Origin: Tetracentron sinense
Lineage: Eukaryota > Streptophyta > Magnoliopsida > Trochodendrales > Trochodendraceae
Assembly: GCA_015143295.1 (NCBI GenBank)
Contig: CM026554.1
Location: forward strand, 28,285,531 to 28,349,530
Reading direction: 5' to 3'
DNA length: 64,000 nucleotides
Part shown: one piece after another, positions 34,181-45,560 of the stretch
Position numbering within the stretch: position 1 is the stretch's first letter
How the letters are laid out: each line of letters opens with the position of its first letter
The notes under the pieces: generated by a model
Seen by the model: only the letters and a program-made list of their open reading frames with translations
The model's database searches: none
What the model was told of the DNA's origin: nothing
Program-made: the position numbers and the translations under genes

Positions 34181-35032
34181 CAGTGTTTTAAAAGGTGTGA
34201 GAGGCTTACGCCTCAAGATTTGCCTCGAGGCAAGGCTCAAGGAAAACGCTTTGAGGATTAACCTTGAGGCTTAAATCTCTTGAGGCTAACACCTCAAATT
34301 TTGACTCACTTTACATCTGAGGTATGCGCCTCATACAATAATCAAAAATAGGGCTCTAACCACATAACTGATACTTGAACATTAAATATTTTATTAAGAA
34401 GTTTGCCTCATGCATTAATCAAAATAAGTTCTAGTCACATTACTAAGTCTTAAACATTAAGGTGTGTGTCTCGTAAATTCTTTTATCGATAAATTAAATT
34501 TATTTTTTCCTTTTTTTATTTTGTTATTAGTCTAAATTTAACACTTAATTTATTATGTCTAACCTATTTAAGCTTTAAAATTCTTTTTGAGTATATTCCA
34601 CTCTAATTTTCATATTTTCATAGTAGACATTGCAAAGATTTGGAGTCATTGTCTAACATATGTAGTTGGTGGCTACTTTGTAATTGTTTGTTGGAATCCA
34701 AAATCAACCACATGATTGAATGTTATCCGTCTTTTAATATGTATATGAACAAAAAAGTAAATTTAAATTTTCACTTCTCTTGCCTCTCTTAATTTTTTTA
34801 ATGGATCAATAATTTATATAGTATTACATATGCATATGCGTACACACATGCGTGTGTATATATATATATACATATATTACCTTTAATTGATTTTTTTGAA
34901 TCTTTTTACAATTTTCTTATTTATTTATTAAAATGAAGTAGCATAAGACTTTCTTGTGAGGCTTAAGCCTCACGCCTCATGCATCTTGAGGTCTCAACAC
35001 CACACCCCACACCTTCGCATTTTAAAACACTG
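34181..35032. mobile_element. Non-autonomous hAT-like element in a cathepsin intron
   Basis: The termini CAGTGTTTTAAAAGGTG and GCATTTTAAAACACTG are inverse. Subterminal GAGGC/GCCTC words are dense at both ends. Flanking octamers GTCCGTGC and GTCTGTAT differ at three places, all transitions, so an 8-bp target duplication has probably decayed. It lies between exons 6 and 7 of the cathepsin pseudogene. No transposase. Confidence 0.65.
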
Positions 35033-35689
35033 GTCTGTATTTCTGACCAGCAGTTCTATGAGTTCTATTTAAGGATTATTGCATTGTCACATCATCCTCA
35101 TATTCATGGTTAATGTGTAAAGCTCAAGTGCTCAAATCATTTTCATCTGGCAGTGTGACCCTTACTTTGATGACACTGGTTGTTCTCACCCTGGTTGTGA
35201 ACCTGTATATCCCACCCCAACGTGTGAAAGAAGTGCAAAGACAAGAACCAGCTCTGGCAGGAGTCAAAGCACTTCAGCGTCAATGTGTATAGAGTCAGTT
35301 CTGATCCTTACATTATAATGGCAGAAGTATATAAGAATGGTCCAGTCGAGGTCACCTTTACTGTTTATGAGGTAAAAAAAAAAGTTCCTTTATGTACTTC
35401 TTGTTGTGAATATGTTGAACTGTTCCTTTCTGTACTTTTTCTAAATGTCTGAGCATCCCTAGTGGGAGTTTGGCTACTCATTCAATAAATGTGTCTGTTT
35501 CGTTTTTTTGTATTTTTAGATTTAAGTTTTGCTCGTCACTATTTTTTTTCTTTGGTTTATGTTTTTTTAAAATTTCCTCTTCTATGGTTTTTTTTCCTCT
35601 CCCAGTAGATTGTGTCGATAATGTTGTTGCATGTAAAATGCTTATCAAAAGTTTCGATAATGGTATTTTTGGATATTTTTTTCTTGTTG

Positions 35690-36121
35690 TGTTAGAAGTG
35701 CGTTCGATTGAATCAATATCGATGAACCTAGAAAAGAGGGTTGAGGGTTGGAACGAACGTATAACAAGAATTCTTGGAATTCCTTGGGGATTCTTAATTG
35801 GCGCTGAGCTAACCATAGCGCAAAGTCGTATCTCTTTGGTTAATAAGATCCAAAAGGTTTATCGATCCCATGGGGTGCAAATCCATAATAGGCATATAGA
35901 AATTATTGTACGTCAAATAACATCAAAAGTTTTGGTTTCAGAAGATGGAATGTCTAATGTTTTTTCACCCGGAGAACTAATTGGATTGTTGCGAGCGGAA
36001 CGAACGGGACGCGCTTTGGAAGAAGCAATCTGTTACCGAGCCGTCTTATTGGGAATAACGAGGGCATCTCTAAATACTCAAAGTTTCATATCCGAGGCGA
36101 GTTTTCAGGAAACTGCTCGAG
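35690..36121 (+). pseudogene. rpoC2: Plastid rpoC2 fragment inserted in the nucleus (NUPT)
   Basis: An uninterrupted frame encodes about 144 residues of the plastid RNA polymerase beta'' subunit, including [55 protein letters not shown] and [14 protein letters not shown]. These are very conserved plastid sequences. The match stops abruptly after GAAACTGCTCGAGT. It lies in the cathepsin intron between exons 7 and 8, flanked by T-rich DNA of no clear origin. As a small internal piece it is not functional. Confidence 0.92.
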
Positions 36122-36679
36122 TGTTTTTTTCTTGACGGTTATAGTTTCTTTTCCATTTTGCAGGATTTTGCTCATTATAAGTCAGGAGTGTACAGATATA
36201 TTACAGGTGATATCATGGGAGGCCATGCTGTGAAGCTAATTGGGTGGGGGACTACTGATGATGGGGACGATTATTGGGTATGTATCTGATTCTAGTTATG
36301 AGTATTCCAAGTCCATAACTATCACCTCTTATCTAAAGGATCTTGATTATGCAATTGTGGCCTTTGTTGCAGCTTCTTGCAAACCAGTGGAATTGAAGCT
36401 GGGGTGATGTATGTATCTATCAACTTCTTATCCATCATTAATTATTAAAGTGCGCTATGTTAAACCCTCACTTTGGATGCTGGCAGGACGGTTACTTCAT
36501 GATCAGGAGAGGATCAAATGAATGTGGAATTGAAGAGGATGTGATTGTTGGGTTGCCTTCATCAAAGAACATGATAAGGAAGTATGCTGGTGTGGATACA
36601 GGGCGCCATGTCTCAGTTTGACTCTAAATCATTATAAGTGGTAGTAACTTGAAAGAATACATGTGGGGCATCTGTGGTC

Positions 36680-37305
36680 TCTGTATGTCAGAAGAACCCA
36701 GGTAGCTGCACCATGTTATCCATTTATATGTGTTAATAGGAGCGCTATGCACATTGGAGGTGTACTTTCTCAAGAAGGGAGGCCACTAGCGTTTTACAGC
36801 AAGAAGTTGAGTGATGCTCGTAAGTAGTGGTCAACATACAAATTGGAGTTTATGCATTAGTCCAGCCTTTGTGCCATTGGAAGCTTTATCTTATACAATG
36901 AGAATTTGTACTGTATGTGGATCATCAAGCCTTGAAATATATTAGTATTCAGACAAACTTGAACAATATGCATGCTAGATGGATTTCTTTTATGCAGGGC
37001 TTTAGTTGTATTAAAACACAAATCTGGGCAACATAATATAGCAACAGATGCACTCAACAAGAGATTCTCTTTGCTAGTAACTATGAGCAACGAGGTTGTG
37101 GGTTTCGATATCTTAAAGACTTGTATGTTAAAGGATTACGATTTTAAAGAATTCTGCTCTACTTGCTTGATTGGACCTTCAAAAGGAATACATTTACAAG
37201 ATGGTTCTCTTAGGTTGTGTATTCCCAGATGCTCACTATGTGAGAGGAGAATTTGGGAGGCCACTTTGGGCGTGACAAGACTTGCTCTTATGGAAGAGTG
37301 GTATT
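36680..37305 (+). pseudogene. Ty3/gypsy RNase H to integrase fragment
   Basis: GGVLSQEGRPLAFYSKKLSD, then VDHQALKYI, HKSGQHNIATDAL and LCIPRCSLCERRIWEA are the end of RNase H and start of integrase of a chromovirus-like element. Stops and frame changes are present. It begins just downstream of the cathepsin stop codon and is cut off by the LTR at 37306. Confidence 0.75.
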
Positions 37306-39143
37306 ATCGCGACCCAAAATTCCACCTAGGAGTTAGGAGAGACTTTGCGCATGACTATCATATCATATCATACCATCCTGTATAAAATACACAAGGCAGA
37401 ATTATAGCGGAAGCATAAACTGAAAATTTCTTCTATACATACCATATCCCAAGTTTATACAAAAGACAACATAACAAAAGTAAAGTGGACACACCCACTT
37501 TAGCAAAATGAATATACATATCACTCTCTCACATCACTCATAGTAACCAGGATGAGGCCACCTATCAAGGGCCCTCTCCACAGAAGCAAGATCCACCATA
37601 GGCTCCTCCTCACTGTACTCCTCCTTGACCCATGGTCCTGGAGCACATATGTCAAACAAACCCACCGAAGATAACAGTGTGGCTGAGCATGAAATACCCA
37701 ACATATACAAACTATTAGCTAACAATGTTATAAAGTAATAACATGCTTACAGTTCTTTGAAATCGTAGAGTGTAGAGCTGAAACCATACTTCGAATCATA
37801 TCGTAAATAGTGCATAGTTTTTCAAAACTTGCCTTAGGAGCTTTCTTTGAAATTTGAAATCGTATGAGTACTTATGAGAAACCAACACATAGCTTATGAG
37901 TTCTTATGAGAATCAAGGGTCTTATGAGATCTTTGCTTATGAGAATCATTGTATGAGTCTCTTATGAGATCGTTGCATATGAGACTTATGAGCTTTTGAA
38001 CTTCCTTATGAGCTTATAAACTTATGAGTAAGACGATTGCACCCTTTAGCGACTTATGAGCCGGGTATGTAAATATCCTTCATCGAAGGTACATAGAATA
38101 GGGCTACCGTCATCCTTGACCAATCCTCCATTTGGCATTATCAACTTACGAGATTCACTTTTGAGCCGGATATGACATATCCTTGACTAACCCAACGTTT
38201 GACTTTATCAATGCTTATGAGCCTTTTGAGCTTATGAGTTATTCTTATGAGCATGTGAACTTATGAACTTTCCGGATATCCGTACTTTTGAGAAAACATT
38301 GATCATGCGAGACATAAGTGCACAGAGTGCTTGTGAGCATCATGAAAGACTTAGAAAGCTTGTAAACATCCAAACATATTCATGGAATATCATTCATAGT
38401 GATAACATAGCGAGAACATGGGCTACTTAGCCTATTTCATCAAAACCATGTCATTTCATCATTCTTTCACCAAAGAATTCATAACAAGGGTAGATAGTAG
38501 AGTGTATCTACCTTTCAAGATTAATTCCCTTTGATCTAAGCACTTGAGGATGGTTTGAGAAGTGAAATCGGACTTCTCCTTTGCCAAAAACACAAACCAA
38601 GAACACCTTATCAAAAGACCCTAGCCTTCCCCTCTTTCTTCTCTTCTTTCTCTCTCAAACTTTCTCTAAAAAACTTATAGGCAAAGGGTTGCCAAAACCC
38701 TTAAACACCCTTCCAAATATCTTGGAAGATCGGCTAGGCAAAAAGAAGCACAATCGGTCGACCAGAGGTATATTCAGTCGACTGGATGCCTTTCGGTCGA
38801 CCGGATGTTGCACTCAGTCGACCGGTCCTTGAGACCCCCTTGACTAAAAAACCCATAGAGTTTTGGGAGGGCCTTGATTGACCGGATGTTGCACTCGGTT
38901 GACTGACCTTGGTTCAGTTGACCGGATCGGGTGTTTGGTCGACCGATTGGCCTTGTTTTGGCCTATTTTGGCTTGTTGTTTACACTTTAAAACTTAGAAT
39001 TGTTTCTACCCTCTTCTTAACACATTTGAACACACTAAAGGGTCCTTAGGACCCTAACACACACATGCTAACACATTATAGGGAGGATCTCATTGCACTA
39101 GTACTATTCATAGTGCCATGCAATTAAGTTCTGAGATTCTACA
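37306..39143 (-). repeat. 3' LTR of the minus-strand chromovirus
   Basis: It starts TGTAGAATCTCAG after the purine tract and ends near GGGTCGCGA. The TATA-like CCTATAAGTTT is at about 38671-38681. Downstream of it (lower coordinates) CTCATAAG words are abundant; upstream lies a GTCGAC palindrome array. Confidence 0.78.
38755..38945. repeat. Palindrome array CGGTCGACCG in LTR U3, about 20-bp pitch
   Basis: GTCGAC cores or decayed forms (GTTGAC, ATTGAC) start at 38757, 38777, 38796, 38817, 38877, 38898, 38917 and 38938. The steps are 20, 19, 21, 60 (three periods), 21, 19 and 21 bp. Flanks alternate CGG..CCG and CAG..CTG, keeping the palindrome. TGTTGCACTC is a recurring spacer. Confidence 0.88.
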
Positions 39144-39289
39144 CCCTCCCCCTTTACAAGAATTTCATCCTCAAAATTAGGTCGATACAAAATACATGAA
39201 AACCAACAAAGAAATATTATATGAAAAAGTGAGGGTACTTTTCCCTCACATCTGCTTCACATTCCCATGTAGCCTCTTCCGCAGAATGG

Positions 39290-41775
39290 TGCTACTAACG
39301 TACGAGAACCAAGGGGATAGTCTTGGTACGCAAGACTTGATCTCTTCGATCCAAGATCTGAGCCGGTTGCTTCACTTGAGTGAGATCTTCAGTAATCTCC
39401 AACTGATTGAGATCAATAATGTGTGAGGTGTTTGCCACATATTTCCCGAGTATGGAAACACGAAAGACATTGTGAACTGCCGCCATGTGAGTAGGTAGGG
39501 CAACCCGGTAAACAACCTCACCAACTCTGGTGATGACTTCAAATGAACCCACATACCTAGGGCTGAGCTTGCCCCTCTTGCCGAACCTCATGATTCCTCG
39601 GCTAGGAGAAATCTTCACAAAGACTTGATCCCCAACCTAAAATTCCAAATTCCTGCGGCAAGTGTCCGCATAGCTCTTATGCCGGCTCTGGGTAGTCTTT
39701 AACCTCTCCCTAATGATCTTGACCCTATTCGCGATCTGCTCGATCAACTCAGAACCCAAGACTTTCTTTTCCCCAATTTCTTCCCAGTATAGAGGAGACC
39801 TGCAACTTCGCTCATACAGGCCTCGAAAGGTATCATCTGGATGCTCGCCTGATAACTGTTATTGTAGGCGAACTCAACCAACGACAAATGATCCTCCTAA
39901 CTGCCTCGGAAGTCTAACATGCACGCTCGAAGCATATCCTCTATAATTTGGTTCACCCTCTCGGTCTGTCCATCGGTTTAAGGATGAAAGGGGGATGGGA
40001 ACCCATATCTCTCTGAAAACTCTTCCAGAAACTGGAAATAAACCTCGGATCCCTGTCTGACACAATGCTAACTAGCACTCGTGTAACCTAACCACTTCCT
40101 TGATATACAAGGCAACAAGCTGGTTCTCGTTGAACGTAGTCAGATAGGGAAGGAAATACGTAGACTTCGTCAACCTATTGACTACAACCTAGATAACATC
40201 GGATTTCTTTGCCGTCTGTGGTAAGCCAACTACGAAGTCCATGGATATGTTCTCCCATTTCCACTCGGGAATAGGGAGGGGCTGCAAAAGACCTGCTAGT
40301 CTCTAATGCTCATCCTTAGCTTGCTGACACACCAAACACCGAAACACATACTATGCCACATCCCTCTTCATGTTTCTCTACCAAAAGTGCCCCTTGAGGT
40401 TCTGATACATCTTCGTACTCTTAGAATGCACAGAATACTTGAACTTGTGGGTTTCATCCAAGATCTTGCGTTTCAACTCTTCATTGGCAGGAATACACAA
40501 CCTTCCCTTGAATGTGATAGCACCATAACCATTCAAGGCGAACTCTCACTTTCGTTGCTAACTGACTTATCTCGGTAAGCAAGCAACTTAGCATCTGCAC
40601 CCTACAACTTAAATCCGATCCAAGATGTAAGGCTTGACCGAAATATTAGCAAACATTGGCCCATAGGTAGGAATGCTAAAGTTGATGTTAAGGCTAGACG
40701 CGTTCTCCAACAACTTCCACTCCCGAACCATCATATGGGCCAAGAGTCCAGGAGGCTTCTTACTCAGATCGTCTGCCACCACGTTTGCCTTACCTAGGTG
40801 GTACTGAATGGAGAATTCATAGTCCTTCATGAATTCCACCCATCAACACTGCCTCAGATTAAGCTCTTTGTGAGAAAACAGGTACTTCAAGCTCTTGTGA
40901 TCCGTGAACACCTCGAACTACTCCCCATAAAGGTAGTGCCACCAAATCTTTAGTGCGAACACAACTGTTCCAAGCTTCAAGTCGTGAGTAGGATAGTTCT
41001 TCTCATGCTCTTTCAACTGCCAGGAAGCATAAGCGAGGACATTCCCATGCAACATTAGAACACATCCTAACCCGACATGCGAGGCATCACTGCACACCAC
41101 GAATCCACCACTCCCAGCCGGAACTGTGAGGTTCGGGGCCATAGTGAGCCGCTTCTTCAACTCCTAGAAGCTAGTCTCGCACTTGTCACTCCAAGTGAAT
41201 TTAGCGTTCTTCCATGTCAAGTACGTGAGCGGTGCTGCTAAGCTGGAGAATCCCTCAACAAACCTTATGCAGTAGTCTGTCAATCCGAGAAAGCTGCATA
41301 TTTCGGTAACACTCTTGGGCCTCTCTCAGTTCATCACTACCTCTATCTTCGCAGAGTCGACTGAGATACCCTCCACAGAACTACATGGCCAAGAAACGCC
41401 ACTTTCTCTAACCAGAACTCACACTTGCTTAACTTACCATAGAGGCTATACTCTCAGAGATTTTGTAGCGTGAGATGGAGATCTCTCTCGTGATCATCCC
41501 GTGTCCTGGAGTACACAAGGATATCATCCACAAAGACGATCACGCACCGATTAAGAGATGGTCTGAACACCCGGTTCATCAAATCCATGAATGCAGCTGG
41601 CGCATTCGTTAGACGAAAATGCTGACAAGGAACTCGTAATGTCCTTAATAAGTCCTAAAGACAGTCTTGAGAACATCTTCAGCCTTGATTTTCAACTGAT
41701 AATAGTTAGATCTCAGATTGATCTTGGAGAAGAACCTTGCTCCCTTCAACTGATCGAACAAGTCTGAAATATCAC
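39290..41775 (-). pseudogene. Decayed chromovirus pol
   Basis: Read on the minus strand: reverse transcriptase ([20 protein letters not shown]), RNase H ([17 protein letters not shown] and [19 protein letters not shown]), EFSIQYHLGKANVVADDLS, an integrase remnant with DGQTERVNQIIEDML, and the C-terminal GKLSPRYVGSFEVITRVG and QILDRRDQVLR motifs. Many stops and frameshifts interrupt it, much older decay than in the Tat element. Confidence 0.85.
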
Positions 41776-42032
41776 TGTTCAATGATTCTTTTAACCTAGA
41801 GGGGGGGTGAATAGGTCTTTCTAGCAATATCAACCAATTTTTAATTTATCGATTAAGAATCCGAGTAATGGCAAACAAGTTCGAAAAGTAAAGAAGACAA
41901 GCAATCCACCACACACAAGATTTTTACGTGAAAAACTCTTCCAGGAAAAACCACGGGACCTAGTCCAACACAAAATCCACTATGAGAATAAGTTATCAGA
42001 CACAAGACCAAATCTTACCCAACCGGACACCT
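41776..42032. other. Unassigned repeat remnant
   Basis: ACCTAGAGGGGGGGTGAATA followed by ACACACAAGATTTTTACGTG and CCACGGGACCTAGTCC is typical of degraded plant LTR ends, but neither partner LTR nor coding sequence is present. Confidence 0.35.
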
Positions 42033-42869
42033 CGCTAGTGGCACGTGCGATGCACGTGAGAGCGAGGGAAAGGAGTTAACCACAGTTAATAAGAGTTAAA
42101 AGGGACACGTGTTAACCCGCGGGTGCGATTGAACTCGGGGACCTGAGTTCAATCACGATTGGCTGTGATTCTAAATAGATAGATGAGCAAGGGTTAGTTT
42201 GGGAATTAAAATAAAACATTAAATCAAAGGCTATGGGTAGTTTGGGAATTAAAGTGAAACATTAAATCATGGGAATTTTGAAAAAATCATCTATGCATGC
42301 CTCTCGCATTATAATAGTAAAGATAAAGAGAATAAGCCGTTTAATACCGTTGATTGAATTTTTCCATAATGACAAAATTACCCTTATGCTAAGATCCCTC
42401 TTTCTTCTACCTTTCTACTTACTATTTTAAAGAGAATAAGTCAGTTACAAATGTTGATTGAATCTTTACTATTATAATGGGAGAGGCAGGCGTAGATGAT
42501 TTTCCGAAATTCCCATACTACCCTTATATAGAAACAAAATTTTGATTTAATGTTTTGCTTTAAAACCCAAACTACCCCTTGCCTTTGATTTAATTTCCAA
42601 ACTACCCCTTGCTCATTTATCTATTTAGAATCACAGTCAATCGCAATTGAACTTGAGGAGAGTTCAATCTCACCCATGGGTTAACACGTATCCCTTTTAA
42701 CTCCTATTAACTGTGGTTAACTCCTTCCCCTTGCTCTCACGTGCATCGCACGTGCCACAAGCGAGTTCAATCGCACCCACGGGTTAGCACGTGTCCCTTT
42801 TAACTCCTATTAACTATGGTTAACTCCTTCCCCTCGCTCTCATGTGCATTGCACATGCCACCCGCTAGT
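42033..42869. mobile_element. Large foldback element with hairpin/CTAGT ends
   Basis: The left end CGCTAGTGGCACGTGCGATG is inverse to the right end CATTGCACATGCCACCCGCTAGT (20 shown from inside: TTGCACATGCCACCCGCTAG). Both ends carry a hairpin (ACGTGCGATGCACGT, ATGTGCATTGCACAT) about 8 bases from CTAGT. Inner modules TTAACCACAGTTAATAAG, CGGGTGCGATTGAACTCG and GGCTGTGATTCTAAATAG return in inverse, and the centre (about 42290-42510) is palindromic. The right arm has a tandem duplication of about 105 bp (about 42655-42869). Non-coding. Confidence 0.75.
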
Positions 42870-44345
42870 TGTCATAATAATAAAACCCTTTTGCTAGGAT
42901 CCCTCTTTCTACTATCTCTCCCACTCCCCTTCTCTCTTGTAGATTGCACGTGTGGCCCACTAGTCACTAATAAATTCGCAAGACATGTAGAGAGACGGCT
43001 CTCCGTACAGGATTCAACCATAACGATCGGGTTTTAGTGAAATCAAGACCTCTTTTTGATACAAAGTTAAATGTCTTCATATTGGAATATATCTTCCAGT
43101 TGTATACAAAACAAGTTTCAAAGGAGAGGAACCAATGTCTCTTTTTTGAGGAGCCAAACTCACAAAAGAGATGAGACAAAACCATAGCTAAAATCACCCT
43201 ATTTTTTTTTGTTCTCTCTATCTTTTCAATCGATACTCTTTATAAAAAAAAATTTAATCGATAGAGAAAAGTCAACATACGAGGATTTTATATTCCTATC
43301 ACATATGAAACAAGGCAAAAATGAGAGGAGCCAAATAAGACTTCTTTGCAAGGAATCATAAAATCGTAGAATAATGCATTTGATGTCTATAAACTTACGA
43401 TGGAGACATGTCAAGTGACGGGGCTCTTGCTGGGTAACCAATTTGCTATCTTTTTCTACTGAAATGTACATTAGCCTTCATATTAGAATTTCATCTATCT
43501 AGCAAAAAAAAAAAAAGGATTAATCTATCGGCCACATACAAGACAAGGGAAAAACGTAGAGAGTCAAACCAAGACTTCTCCACAAGGAAGTGCTGCTGGG
43601 GTCAACCCGAGCTCAATTCAAAGTTTAAATCCCCAGCCTGAGCTCAATCTCCCTCATCCCAAGCTAGGCTCATAACATAACATCGAGTTCAGGCTGAGTT
43701 AGGGCTAGCAGCTCAAATTGGACAGTTGGTGGGCTAAGTTTGGGTTGGACCAAGTTTAACCACTTTTGGACTGTATTTGGGCTAAATAATACTCACAAAT
43801 TTGCCATGAAAAGTTTATAATAAACAAGAAAAAAATGAGTGAAAAAGACCTCAATTATCAATCAACCCTATAAAATTTATCTAAAAAATCTGTAAAATAT
43901 CAATCGTGGGAAGGAGTTTGGAATGTGACTACAAGTGTGGTTTAACAAGGAGAGCAATCAAATAGAATTGGTAAATGATTTAAAACTACTATCATAGAGT
44001 TCAGCCGCCCAATTAAAAACTGAACTGCCCCAAACATCAAGCAGAGCCCACCATTTAATATTTAATGTCATGCTCCTTTTGTCCTAAACATTTATCTTAC
44101 CTAGGCGGGGTTAACACTCATGGTAGGTGTTAACAACCACACCAAGACTCAAACACGAGTCACAACTCCGCAAGGGGAGATACACTACCGATACCTTGGG
44201 GTAGTTGGATTCGAGCGGCCCAGCTCAACTGTTGAGAATTTTAAAACACTTTCCAATAGAATTACTAGAATTGCTGATAGTGGTTCCTTTCCTTGCCAAA
44301 GGCAAACTAAGTCTCCGTTTAGGACGCAACCATAGCCAACCGAGT
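42870..44345. other. Intergenic, no supported gene
   Basis: AT-rich DNA with short repeated words such as GAGGAGCCAAA and AAGACTTCTC, hinting at MITE remnants whose borders I could not set. No exon recognised. Confidence 0.5.
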
Positions 44346-44357
44346 TTTTAGTTGCGC

Positions 44358-44535
44358 ACACACCAGGGCTTTGTTCCAGTGGTAGTATATCCCTGCTTTT
44401 GGGGGGGGATTCCAATCCCGAGACGGTGGAAGTTTGTATATATTCTTCACTCGTCCACTAATTGAACAGATACTAACACCTAACCAACATTGCAGCCTAA
44501 ACGTATATCTTGAACCCAAAAAACTAGAAAAAAAG
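44358..44535 (+). mobile_element. tRNA-derived SINE with 12-bp target duplication
   Basis: TTTTAGTTGCGC flanks it at 44346-44357 and 44536-44547. The 5' part has a box A-like GTTCCAGTGGTAGTA and a box B-like GGATTCCAATCCCGAG. The 3' end is A-rich (CCCAAAAAACTAGAAAAAAA). Confidence 0.8.
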
Positions 44536-44649
44536 TTTTAGTTGCGCCACTCGGTTTTGTTTTTCTCTTTAATGGAGAGAGAAAAGTCTTTAAATCCGAT
44601 TGCGCATGGGACAAGTCAAAAAGGGGAGGAGCCCAACCAAGACTTTGCA

Positions 44650-45072
44650 TTACTTATGCAAGGGATGGGATTTGGTCTGGCCTTGCAGGACCAAAACCGT
44701 CTGCCCCACTCACAAAGTCACCTCTAAATTATGAAATTTTAACTCCATAGTTAATTTTTTTTAAATATTTTTTTTCTAGAAATCCCTTGATGGGATCAGA
44801 TTTTGTCTGGCCTTCATCAGGCCAAAATCACCTAGCCCACTTATAGAGCCCCTTTAACTTTCCTTTCAACCGTAGTTAAGGAAATTTAACTCTCATGGTT
44901 AGGAATTTTTTAATATTTTTTTTAAAAACCAAGGTTACATGTGTGAATCTTAAGAGTTAATAAATCTTAATCACAATAAAGAGGTGTCAAAAGGGACACA
45001 TGTCAACCTATGAGATGAGGCCAGACGAATTTGATCTGGCGAGGGTCAGACCAAATCCCATTCCAACCATCG
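44650..45072. repeat. Foldback MITE
   Basis: GATGGGATTTGGTCTGGCC at the left is inverse to GGTCAGACCAAATCCCATTC at the right. TTAACTCCATAGTTAATTTT and AATCACAATAAAGAGG modules lie inside, with a second copy of the terminal-like sequence at about 44788. Confidence 0.6.
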
Positions 45073-45280
45073 GCTATGGTTGGGTCACACAGTCTTCCTA
45101 CTAGGATTTTATATACAATGAGGAGGATAGGAGCTAAACCCAGACTTCTCTTTTGTTTTTGACGCAAAGAAAAGTCTTCACGTTTATATTGCAGTTTACC
45201 TGTATGCCTTGTATACCTATAATATATATAAAAACAAGTAGGTAAAAATGACAGCTTATCTACATACACACCTTTTTATT

Positions 45281-45560
45281 GGCTTCGGATTCTCTCTGGC
45301 AGGTGCCAGTGAGGATCTCTCGGGCCACCATACATCACGCGGCAGCTGGAGGGAGAAGTCAGAACATGGGCCCCACAAATTTTGACTTCTCCCCATGTGA
45401 TATCTCTTTCCCTTAATCTCACCATTTTCTCGCCAAGTGTCAAATAATAGGGGGAGAAGTCAAAATCATGGGCCCATGTTCTGACTTCTCCCTCCACATG
45501 GCACCTCATTTGTGGTGGCCCGAGAGATCCCCACTGGCACGCCAGAGAGAATCCGAAGCC
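45281..45560. mobile_element. Mutator-like MITE with perfect 9-bp target duplication
   Basis: CTTTTTATT flanks it at 45272-45280 and 45561-45569. The ends GGCTTCGGATTCTCTCTGGC and GCCAGAGAGAATCCGAAGCC are exactly inverse, and the arms stay complementary over most of the 280 bp (GGAGAAGTCA, CATGGGCCCA). Non-coding; RNA from it would fold into a long hairpin. Confidence 0.9.

Larger units (their letters stand above)
18059..36621 (+). pseudogene. Cathepsin B-like cysteine protease (C1A), ten exons, inactivated
   Basis: Plant cathepsin B is a secreted or vacuolar papain-family protease. Proposed exons are 18059-18127, 32760-32813, 32904-32984, 33414-33570, 33778-33852, 33939-34064, 35154-35371, 36164-36277, 36373-36408 and 36487-36621, most with clean GT-AG borders. 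Exon 1 is a signal peptide (METSPLYLATLLLLGAFSS). The propeptide (IVEQINANPKAGW), catalytic Cys motif [30 protein letters not shown], catalytic His motif [11 protein letters not shown] and Asn motif LANQWN are all visible. Lesions are small indels and a stop in exon 2, no in-phase acceptor for exon 5, a one-base deletion in exon 7 after CCAACGTGTG, and a TGA right after LANQWN (one C-to-T step from Arg). Intron 1 is about 14.6 kb and holds a complete LTR retrotransposon. Linking exon 1 to exon 2 rests on phase and the family's usual N-terminus. Confidence 0.85.
37306..41775 (-). mobile_element. Truncated Ty3/gypsy chromovirus (Tekay/Del-like)
   Basis: On the minus strand, a decayed pol (41775 to 39290) is followed by a purine tract (AAAGGGGGAGGG) and a 3' LTR of about 1.84 kb (39143 to about 37306). 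The 5' part, including gag, protease and the 5' LTR, is missing; the element is cut at about 41775, where unrelated repeat sequence starts. The LTR end resembles that of the solo LTR at 11869-15439. Confidence 0.8.

Noticed and set aside
44371..44440. Possible tRNA gene from box A/B-like motifs
   Set aside because: It cannot fold into a full cloverleaf, and the A-tail and 12-bp duplication show a SINE.
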